Source: an uncultured Peptococcaceae bacterium (GTDB lineage Bacteria; Bacillota; Peptococcia; Peptococcales; Peptococcaceae). Taken from it: DNA of 18,892 nt. Under the pieces are notes generated by a model that saw only the letters and a program-made list of their open reading frames with translations, was not told the origin of the DNA and searched no databases. Both the position numbers and the translations under genes were made by a program. Of this stretch, positions 13,021 through 18,892 are shown piece by piece (the stretch's first letter is position 1; each line of letters opens with the position of its first letter). The stretch lies in the NCBI GenBank assembly GCA_958451915.1, contig CAUDRX010000023.1, positions 1-18,892 on the forward strand. The letters are read 5' to 3'.

Positions 13021-14711
13021 ACGCGCAAGACATCTATACTGCCTGGTGCGCCCGCCAGGATCTGACGCCTGCGGAGCAACAAGCCCTCGCTGCGATGGCG
13101 GGCGATGAGACCGCCATCACCAAAGCCTTCGGCGCCAATCTTTCCTTCGGCACCGCCGGACTGCGCGGCATCATGGGCATGGGCACAAACTGCCTCAACC
13201 GCTTCACCATCGCCTGGGCCACCGCCGGCATCGCCGAATGGCTCACCGAGACCGGCCACAGCGGCGATGCTGTCGTCCTCTCCACTGACAGCCGCCTGAA
13301 CCACCAGCTTTTCGCCGAGACGACGGCCCGTGTACTGGCCGCTTTCGGATTTCCGGTGCTGCTCTGGCAGTCGCCGACCGCCACACCGATCCTCTCCTGG
13401 AGCGTGCGCCATTTCCACACAGCTTGCGGCATCATGATCACCGCCAGCCACAACCCGCGCGATTACAACGGCTACAAAGCCTACGATGCCAACGGCTGCC
13501 AGCTGCTCAAAGCCGATGCCGACATTGTCACCCGCCACGCCGACAACTATTTCGCCGGCAAGGCCCTGCCTGTTCTTGAAGATTTTGATACCCTTGTAAA
13601 GAGCGGCCGCGTGCGCCTGCTCACGCGCGAGATCGACGATTACCTGGCGACCATCCGTGCCACTGCAGCACCGCTCCAGAAAGCCGCCGGCACGCCGCTG
13701 TCCGTCGGCTATACGCCGCTGCATGGCGTTGGCGGCGCCCCAGTGCTCGAAACCCTCAGATATTTCGGCATGAACGTGCACATCGTTGAAGAGCAGTTCA
13801 CGCCGGACGGGCATTTTCCGACCATCGCCACGCCGAACCCAGAGCTGCCGGTGGCCTACGAACATCTCTATACCCTCGCCGCACACGTCGACTGCGACCT
13901 GCTTTTAGCCACCGATCCCGACAGCGACCGCCTCGGCATCGCCTGCAGAGATGCACAGGGTCAGTGGCAGCTCGTCAGCGGCAACCAGCTCGGCGCTCTG
14001 CTCATTGACTTTCTCGCAGAAGTCCGCGGTGTCGATCCAGGTGACACCATCGTCACAACAACTGTGACCTCGCAGTTTGGCAAAGCCACCGCGCTCTGCC
14101 ACGGCTACGAGCTTGTTGAGACCTTCACCGGCTTCAAATACATCGGCAACTGTGTCAGTGACATCGCAGCCGACCCTTCGCGCCACTTTGTTCTCGGCTA
14201 CGAAGAATCCTACGGCTATCTCTACGGTGACCACGCCCGCGATAAAGACGCCATTATCACCGCCGCCATCGTCTGCTTCATGGCACAGGCCGACAAGGCC
14301 CGGGGCCGCTCCCTGCTCGACCGTCTGGACGCCCTCTACGACAAAGTCGGCGCCTGGAGCGACCGCCTCGTCAACCTGGTCTTCGATCCCGTACCAGGAC
14401 AGCCTGCCATCAGCGATCAGGTCATGGCCGCACTGCGCAGCGAACCACCGCAAACGATTGCCGGGATCGCTGTCACCAAAAAAATAGACTATATCACAGG
14501 TATTGATACTCTCCCTAAAGAAAATGTGTTACAATACATATTGGCCAACGGTTCTGTGGTGTGCCTGCGCCCATCCGGCACCGAGCCAAAAATGAAATGC
14601 TACATCAGCGCCTGCGCTGCCGACCGCGCTGCCGCAGACGCCTTGAGCAAGACCATCGAAGACGCATTTCATTCCTTTGTCGCCCAATTAAAGGAGGATG
14701 CATCAAGTTGA
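13017..14711 (+). CDS. Phospho-sugar mutase (phosphoglucomutase/phosphomannomutase)
   Basis: This 564-residue alpha-D-phosphohexomutase is of Firmicutes PgcA-like length. It interconverts glucose-1-phosphate and glucose-6-phosphate (or the mannose forms). The phosphoserine loop is ITASHNPRDYNGYK with Ser144, the Mg loop is TDPDSDRLG (Asp300, Asp302, Asp304), the sugar-binding loop is GYEESYGYL (from 394), and the phosphate-binding loop is RPSGTEPKMK (from 518). The N-terminal FGTAGLRGIMG is also typical. AAGGAGG precedes the start, which overlaps rsmA by four bases; the stop overlaps pgi in TTGA. Codons 488-511 are strikingly AT-rich with ATA, TTA and AAT, unlike the rest, and contain a promoter-like sequence. 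Confidence 0.93.
   Translation: MNAQDIYTAWCARQDLTPAEQQALAAMAGDETAITKAFGANLSFGTAGLRGIMGMGTNCLNRFTIAWATAGIAEWLTETGHSGDAVVLSTDSRLNHQLFAETTARVLAAFGFPVLLWQSPTATPILSWSVRHFHTACGIMITASHNPRDYNGYKAYDANGCQLLKADADIVTRHADNYFAGKALPVLEDFDTLVKSGRVRLLTREIDDYLATIRATAAPLQKAAGTPLSVGYTPLHGVGGAPVLETLRYFGMNVHIVEEQFTPDGHFPTIATPNPELPVAYEHLYTLAAHVDCDLLLATDPDSDRLGIACRDAQGQWQLVSGNQLGALLIDFLAEVRGVDPGDTIVTTTVTSQFGKATALCHGYELVETFTGFKYIGNCVSDIAADPSRHFVLGYEESYGYLYGDHARDKDAIITAAIVCFMAQADKARGRSLLDRLDALYDKVGAWSDRLVNLVFDPVPGQPAISDQVMAALRSEPPQTIAGIAVTKKIDYITGIDTLPKENVLQYILANGSVVCLRPSGTEPKMKCYISACAADRAAADALSKTIEDAFHSFVAQLKEDASS
14527..14535 (+). promoter_or_regulatory. Possible internal promoter for pgi-dnaX-ybaB-recR
   Basis: An extended -10, TGT-TACAAT, lies in the AT-rich island near the end of the mutase gene, about 170 bases before pgi. 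It has the same form as the TGC-TACAAT at 4017-4025. No good -35 is present. Confidence 0.35.
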
Positions 14712-15985
14712 TACAAGCCGATTTTTCAAACGCTCATACAGATCTCACCGATCCGACTTTAGTCGCTCGCGTCAGTGAGATCCATAAACGTTTACATCAC
14801 CACCCAGACCTCATGTGCGGCTGGGTCGAATATCCTTTCCAGATCTCCGATGCGTACCTCAACGAAATCATCGAAGCCGCCGACCGCGTTCGTGAACGCT
14901 GCAGCATCTTCATCGTCATCGGCATCGGCGGGTCTTACCTCGGCACCATCTCCGGCATCAGCCTGCTCCGTCCACCATTTGAAAAGCGCGGATCTTTGGG
15001 CAACCCGCGCATCATCTTTGCCGGACAGCATCTGAGCAGCGAATATTACAACCGTCTGATGGAGATCCTCGAAGACCCGGAAGAAGAGATCTGTGCCTGC
15101 ATGGTCAGCAAATCCGGCACCACGACCGAACCAAAAGTGATCTACGCGATCATCAAGGAAGCGCTGGCCAAACGCTATGGCGATAAGCTCAACGAGCATA
15201 TGACGATCATCACCGACCCCCGCTGGGGCTATTGCCACGAAGAAGCCGAGAAGAACCATTTTCCCTGCTTCGAGATCCCGGTGGACATCGGCGGTCGCTA
15301 TTCGGTGCTCACCGCCGTCGGCCTTTTTCCATTCGCCGTCGCCGGCATCGATATCAAAGCCATGATCCGCGGCGCCCGCCAATCGGCGACAATGTTCATG
15401 GAACCGCGCCTGGAATACAACGACTGCTACCAGTATGCCGCCACGCGCTACCTGCAGTCACAGGCAGGCAAACGCATGGAGATCTTCGAAGTCTACGAAG
15501 GCAATCTGCTCTACTTCACCGAATGGCTGCGCCAGCTCTTCGCCGAGAGCGAATGCAAGGACGGCAAAGGACTCTTCCCAGCCACCATGCAGATGACCAC
15601 CGACCTGCACTCCCTGGGGCAGTTTCTCCAGGAAGGCCGGCAGGATTTCATCGAGACAGTACTCTTTGTCGACCACATCGAAGACAAGATCAAGATCCCG
15701 CCAGGCGTCGCCGGCAGCTGCACAAGCCTGCACTGCCTCAACGACATCATCCGTCACAGTGTGCTCACCGCGCACCAGGAGAATGACACACCAAACATCC
15801 TCCTGAAAATCAGCGAATTTTCCGCTTTCACCTTTGGGGAACTGGTCTATTTCTTTGAAAAGGCCTGCGCCATGAGCTGCTATCTCACCGGCGTCGATCC
15901 TTTCAACCAGCCAGGGGTGGAAAACTACAAGACCGAACTGAAGGCGCGCATCGAATCGATGATCAACGCCGACCCTAAAGACTGA
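14708..15985 (+). CDS. pgi: Glucose-6-phosphate isomerase
   Basis: This 425-residue cytosolic enzyme interconverts glucose-6-phosphate and fructose-6-phosphate in glycolysis and gluconeogenesis. Two SIS domains are present, with VIGIGGSYLG (substrate-binding), SKSGTTTEP (phosphate loop, 134-142), GGRYSVLTAVGLFP (from 195), and a C-terminal FEKACAMSC and DPFNQPGVENYK. The start is TTG at 14708, overlapping the mutase stop (TTGA), with AAAGGAGG ten bases upstream. An ATG in the site is out of frame, and an upstream in-frame ATG at 14561 would sit deep inside the mutase gene. The length is slightly below the roughly 450 of Bacillus enzymes. It follows the mutase directly, so the pair links glucose-1-phosphate to glycolysis. 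Confidence 0.93.
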   Translation: MIQADFSNAHTDLTDPTLVARVSEIHKRLHHHPDLMCGWVEYPFQISDAYLNEIIEAADRVRERCSIFIVIGIGGSYLGTISGISLLRPPFEKRGSLGNPRIIFAGQHLSSEYYNRLMEILEDPEEEICACMVSKSGTTTEPKVIYAIIKEALAKRYGDKLNEHMTIITDPRWGYCHEEAEKNHFPCFEIPVDIGGRYSVLTAVGLFPFAVAGIDIKAMIRGARQSATMFMEPRLEYNDCYQYAATRYLQSQAGKRMEIFEVYEGNLLYFTEWLRQLFAESECKDGKGLFPATMQMTTDLHSLGQFLQEGRQDFIETVLFVDHIEDKIKIPPGVAGSCTSLHCLNDIIRHSVLTAHQENDTPNILLKISEFSAFTFGELVYFFEKACAMSCYLTGVDPFNQPGVENYKTELKARIESMINADPKD

Positions 15986-16015
15986 CCACGACTTTTCTGA
16001 ACAGGAGGGAGCTTC

Positions 16016-17593
16016 ATGAGCTACCAGGCTTTATACCGCGTCTACCGGCCACAGACCTTTGATGAGCTGGTCGGGCAGGATGCCATCTCGCAGACGCTCC
16101 TGAACGCCCTCCGTCAGAACCGTCTCGCCCACGCTTACCTTTTCTGCGGACCACGCGGCACCGGCAAGACGAGCACTTCGAAGATCCTCGCCAAAGCCGT
16201 CAACTGCCTCGATCCGCAGGACGGCGAACCCTGCAACGCCTGCGAGAACTGCCGCGCCATCAACGAAGACCGCTTCCTCGATGTCATCGAGATCGACGCC
16301 GCATCCAACCGCGGCATCGATGAGATCAGGGGCATCCGCGAACAGGTCCGCTTCACCCCGAGCATGGGCAAACGCAAAGTCTACATCATAGACGAAGTGC
16401 ACATGCTGACGACAGAAGCTTTCAATGCGCTCCTCAAGACATTGGAAGAGCCGCCGGCGCATGTGCTTTTTATTTTGGCCACGACCGACCCGCAAAAGGT
16501 ACCAAAAACGGTACTCTCGCGCACCCAGCGCTTCGATTTTCACCGCATCCCAACACCGGTCCTCGAAACGCACCTGCGTGAGATCTGCGATCAGGAGGGC
16601 ATTGACGCCACCAGCGCAGCCCTCCATACCATCGCCAAATCAGCCAGCGGCGGCATGCGCGACGCCATCAGCCTGCTCGATCAGACCATCGCCTTTGCCG
16701 GCACAAGCTTCGACAAACAGGCCGTGACAGCGATGATCGGCGGCCTCGATGACGAAGCCCTGGCCAATCTCATCGACCATCTCGCTGAAGGCAACACAGG
16801 CGCACTCTTTGGCGAGATGAGCACCCTTCTGGCAGGCGGCAGTGACGCCCGCGCCCTCGTACACAGCATCCTCGCCTATCTGCGCGATCTCCTGCTCCTG
16901 CGCGTCGGCGCCGCCACAGAGGAAGCAGCGAACGAAGCCATGCAGCGCCAGGCCCAGGCGTTCTCCCTGCGCCAGCTCGAGCAGCTCCTGCAAAAAGCAG
17001 CCGACGCCGAGCGTGATATGCGCATCGCTCCGGACAGTGAGCTCGTACTTGAGCTCACCCTCGTCGAGATGGCACTCCTGCTCCACGAAGAACCGCGCCC
17101 ATCCGCTGCCCCGCGCACCCGCGCCCACCTGCCGCAGATGAACGCACCTGCCAGGGCACCCGCCAGGAGCACCACGCCTGCTGATGATGCGCAGAGCGCA
17201 ACAGAAGCAGCACCCGCCACCGGCGACGATGCTGACACCCTCGAAGAACTGCGCCGTCTCTGGCCCGCTCTCGTGGAATCCCTCAAGGATATCAGCATCC
17301 GTATCCATGCCTTTGTCAAACCGGCCGCCCTCACCAGCTACAAGGACAACACCCTGACCCTGCGCTGGCCGAAATCCGCCGTGTTCAACTGCAAGCAGAT
17401 GCGTCTGCACGACAACCAGAAGATCCTGGCCGACGCCCTTTCCGAGCGCTGGCCGCATCCCATCCAATTCAACTGTGAGCTCGAAGAAGAGACACAGGAT
17501 AAACCTGCCATCGACCTCGCCGGCGCCATCCATCAGGTATTCGGCGAGGATGTACCGATAGAGATCATTGAAGACAGACCAAAACACCATTAA
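16016..17593 (+). CDS. dnaX: DNA polymerase III subunits gamma/tau
   Basis: This 525-residue AAA+ clamp-loader subunit loads the beta clamp and holds the replicative polymerase. The N-terminus MSYQALYRVYRPQTFDELVGQ is typical. Walker A is GPRGTGKTS (45-53), the zinc module uses Cys64, Cys73, Cys76 and Cys79, Walker B is VYIIDEVHML (122-131), and sensor 1 is LATTDP. A low-complexity Ala/Pro/Thr linker at about 365-405 precedes a short tau-like C-terminal domain. ATG 16016 has AGGAGG at good spacing. The dnaX-ybaB-recR order is widely conserved in bacteria. Confidence 0.95.
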   Translation: MSYQALYRVYRPQTFDELVGQDAISQTLLNALRQNRLAHAYLFCGPRGTGKTSTSKILAKAVNCLDPQDGEPCNACENCRAINEDRFLDVIEIDAASNRGIDEIRGIREQVRFTPSMGKRKVYIIDEVHMLTTEAFNALLKTLEEPPAHVLFILATTDPQKVPKTVLSRTQRFDFHRIPTPVLETHLREICDQEGIDATSAALHTIAKSASGGMRDAISLLDQTIAFAGTSFDKQAVTAMIGGLDDEALANLIDHLAEGNTGALFGEMSTLLAGGSDARALVHSILAYLRDLLLLRVGAATEEAANEAMQRQAQAFSLRQLEQLLQKAADAERDMRIAPDSELVLELTLVEMALLLHEEPRPSAAPRTRAHLPQMNAPARAPARSTTPADDAQSATEAAPATGDDADTLEELRRLWPALVESLKDISIRIHAFVKPAALTSYKDNTLTLRWPKSAVFNCKQMRLHDNQKILADALSERWPHPIQFNCELEEETQDKPAIDLAGAIHQVFGEDVPIEIIEDRPKHH

Positions 17594-17605
17594 GGAGGCC
17601 CAACA

Positions 17606-17929
17606 ATGGCTAATATGCAAAACATGATGAAACAGATGCAGAAGATGCAGCGCAACATGGCGAAACTCCAGGAAGAACTCGCCGAAACCCCAGTCGAAGG
17701 CACCGCAGGCGGCGGCGTCGTCAAAGTCACCGTCAACGGCGCCAACCAGGTGCTGGCGATCGAACTCGCCGAAGAAGTCGTCGACCCGGATGACATTGAA
17801 ATGCTCCAGGACCTCATCGTCGCAGCCGTCAACGACGCCATGGGCAATGCCCAGAAGCTCTCTGAAGAACGCATGGGCGCCCTCACCAAAGGCATGAAGC
17901 TGCCTGGCGGCATGGGTGGTCTTTTCTGA
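17606..17929 (+). CDS. ybaB: YbaB/EbfC-family nucleoid-associated protein
   Basis: This 107-residue small dimeric DNA-binding protein belongs to a family found between dnaX and recR in many genomes. The Met/Gln-rich N-terminal coiled helix (MQNMMKQMQKMQRNMAK) leads into GGGVVKVTVNGANQVLAIEL and DDIEMLQDLIVAAVNDA, the family core. AAGGAGG lies seven bases before the ATG. The role is thought to be nucleoid organisation or assistance to recombination; details are not known from the sequence. The stop overlaps the recR ATG by one base (TGATG). Confidence 0.95.
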   Translation: MANMQNMMKQMQKMQRNMAKLQEELAETPVEGTAGGGVVKVTVNGANQVLAIELAEEVVDPDDIEMLQDLIVAAVNDAMGNAQKLSEERMGALTKGMKLPGGMGGLF

Positions 17930-18534
17930 TGCCATCTTATCAGGATACCATCGGCGAGATGATCGACGCCTTCGCGCGCCTGCCCGGTATCAGCCGCCGC
18001 GGCGCCGAACGGCTCACCTATTATCTGCTGCAGCAGCCCGAAGAAATGAGCGACACCCTCGCCCGTGCCGTGCACAATGGCCGCCACAGCATCCATTACT
18101 GCAAGCGCTGCTTTAACCTCACCGACGGTGACCTCTGCTCGGTCTGCCGGAGCAGCAAGCGCGATCAGCGCCGCGTCTGCGTCGTCGAAGAAGCGCGCGA
18201 TATCATCGCCATCGAGCACAGCGGTGCTTACAACGGCCTCTACCATGTCCTCGGCGGCACCATCAGCCCAATGGACGGCATTGGCCCGGAAAAGCTGCAC
18301 ATCAAAGAACTCTTCGAGCGGCTCGACAAAGAACCCATCGAAGAAGTCATCCTCGCCCTCAATGGCAGCGTCGAAGGCGAAGCCACCACGCTCTATCTGA
18401 TCAGCCAGCTGCATGGCCGCAAGATCCGTCTGAGCCGCATCGCCCAGGGACTTTCCGCAGGCAGCGACATCAAATACGCCGATCAGATGACATTATCCCG
18501 TGCGATGGAAGGAAGAACTGAAATTAACTATTGA
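17929..18534 (+). CDS. recR: Recombination mediator protein RecR
   Basis: This 201-residue protein is full length for the family. A helix-hairpin-helix region is at the N-terminus (FARLPGISRRGAERL), a four-cysteine zinc finger uses Cys58, Cys61, Cys70 and Cys73, and the Toprim domain begins at VCVVEEARDIIAIE. GLYHVLGGTISPMDGIGPE and the C-terminal IAQGLSAGSDIKYAD are further signatures. It acts with RecO and RecF to load RecA at gaps. It is translationally coupled to ybaB. Its stop codon lies inside the -35 box of the tRNA-Leu promoter, and no terminator separates them. Confidence 0.96.
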   Translation: MPSYQDTIGEMIDAFARLPGISRRGAERLTYYLLQQPEEMSDTLARAVHNGRHSIHYCKRCFNLTDGDLCSVCRSSKRDQRRVCVVEEARDIIAIEHSGAYNGLYHVLGGTISPMDGIGPEKLHIKELFERLDKEPIEEVILALNGSVEGEATTLYLISQLHGRKIRLSRIAQGLSAGSDIKYADQMTLSRAMEGRTEINY

Positions 18535-18559
18535 CAAACCAGATCTTTTCGTGTATTCT
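18531..18559 (+). promoter_or_regulatory. Promoter of tRNA-Leu
   Basis: -35 TTGACA (18531-18536, perfect), 17-bp spacer, -10 TATTCT (18554-18559). The recR stop TGA lies within the -35 box. Confidence 0.78.
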
Positions 18560-18584
18560 ATAAAAGTGCTCGTGAGAGTGCTTC

Positions 18585-18666
18585 GCGGATGTGGCGGAAT
18601 AGGCAGACGCGTACGTTTCAGGTGCGTATGCCGCAAGGCGTGTGGGTTCAAGTCCCTCCATCCGCA
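18585..18666 (+). tRNA. tRNA-Leu, anticodon CAG
   Basis: The 82-nt class II tRNA has acceptor stem GCGGATG paired with CATCCGC, a D-arm typical of leucine tRNAs (GTGGCGGAAT), and anticodon stem TACGT/GCGTA around TTCAGGT giving CAG. The long variable arm has GCC-GCAA-GGC, and the T-loop is TTCAAGT. Discriminator A is right for leucine. CCA is not encoded. It reads CUG codons, which are frequent here. Confidence 0.95.
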
Positions 18667-18670
18667 GATC

Positions 18671-18704
18671 AGACCAACGGATCGTCCGTTGGTCTTTTTC
18701 TTTT
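18671..18704 (+). terminator. Rho-independent terminator after tRNA-Leu
   Basis: AGACCAACGGA and TCCGTTGGTCT form a perfect stem around TCG (18671-18694), followed by a T-rich tail. Confidence 0.92.
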
Positions 18705-18737
18705 CTTAACAAAAATCAGGCAGAGACTCACAATCTC

Positions 18738-18766
18738 TTGACAGCCCGAGCGATCTTTGGTATGAT
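18738..18766 (+). promoter_or_regulatory. Promoter of tRNA-Gly
   Basis: -35 TTGACA (18738-18743, perfect), 17-bp spacer, -10 TATGAT (18761-18766). Confidence 0.82.
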
Positions 18767-18791
18767 AATACTGCTTTCTTTGAGAGCGTTT

Positions 18792-18862
18792 GCGGGTGTA
18801 GTTCAATGGTAGAACGGCAGCTTCCCAAGCTGCATACGAGAGTTCGATTCTCTTCATCCGCT
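18792..18862 (+). tRNA. tRNA-Gly, anticodon CCC
   Basis: The 71-nt tRNA has acceptor GCGGGTG paired with CATCCGC (one G-U), D-arm GTTCAATGGTAGAAC, anticodon stem GCAGC/GCTGC around TTCCCAA giving CCC, and T-loop TTCGATT. Discriminator U is typical of glycine. CCA is not encoded. It reads GGG codons. Confidence 0.95.
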
Positions 18863-18865
18863 TTC

Positions 18866-18892
18866 AGCAGCCGCAGGGCTGCTTTTTTTCTT
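18866..18892 (+). terminator. Rho-independent terminator after tRNA-Gly
   Basis: AGCAGCC (18866-18872) and GGCTGCT (18877-18883) pair around GCAG, followed by seven T. It lies at the right edge of the window. Confidence 0.92.

Noticed and set aside
14561..14707. N-terminal extension of pgi to an in-frame ATG at 14561
   Set aside because: It would overlap the mutase gene by 150 bases, the extension is Arg/Cys-rich and unlike any isomerase N-terminus, and AAAGGAGG supports the TTG at 14708.
16988..16999. Possible dnaX frameshift site (CAAAAAG)
   Set aside because: It is not the A-AAA-AAG heptamer in the right phase, there is no clear stimulatory hairpin, and Bacillota generally do not need a frameshifted gamma product.
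1..18892. CRISPR arrays, insertion sequences, prophage or toxin-antitoxin modules
   Set aside because: No regularly spaced repeats, transposase, integrase or small toxin-like pairs are visible; the window reads as ordinary chromosome apart from the two structured intergenic regions.

Overview
The window looks like a chromosomal segment of a Bacillota (Firmicutes) bacterium with a moderately GC-rich genome. The reasons are strong AAGGAGG-type ribosome binding sites, an RNase M5 gene (rnmV, a family largely confined to this phylum), a Firmicutes-type phospho-sugar mutase and glucose-6-phosphate isomerase, short stem-plus-T-run terminators, and tRNA genes without an encoded CCA. I cannot name the genus from sequence alone; an anaerobic gut or rumen lineage would fit but is a guess. 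I see no phage, insertion sequence, CRISPR array or plasmid genes.

Layout. Bases 1-2780 (minus strand) carry two tandem SLC13/DASS-type anion permease paralogues, the first cut by the window edge, each with its own leader and separated by a terminator. A Crp/Fnr-family regulator (3053-3724) diverges from them. A 333-base intergenic stretch rich in inverted repeats follows. Next come a compact plus-strand operon (nicotinamidase-like hydrolase, deoxyinosine-type DNA glycosylase, cupin; 4058-5419) and a minus-strand block (CcdA-like protein, aldo/keto reductase with a substituted catalytic histidine, alpha/beta hydrolase; 5467-7934). An M18 aminopeptidase (8048-9298, plus), a small four-helix membrane protein (9347-9766, minus) and the threonine ammonia-lyase ilvA (9944-11164, minus) complete the accessory half.

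Between ilvA and rnmV lies a 454-base gap that codes for no protein I can support. It holds five clear hairpins lying between the ilvA promoter and the rnmV promoter and preceded by a TATAAT-type plus-strand promoter. This is the best candidate in the window for an unrecognised structured RNA.

From 11619 to 18534 a tightly packed plus-strand run reads rnmV - rsmA - phospho-sugar mutase - pgi - dnaX - ybaB - recR. Overlapping start/stop codons suggest translational coupling. It joins rRNA maturation, hexose-phosphate interconversion and replication/recombination functions. Two tRNA genes, Leu(CAG) and Gly(CCC), close the window, each with its own consensus promoter and terminator; the Leu promoter -35 box overlaps the recR stop codon.
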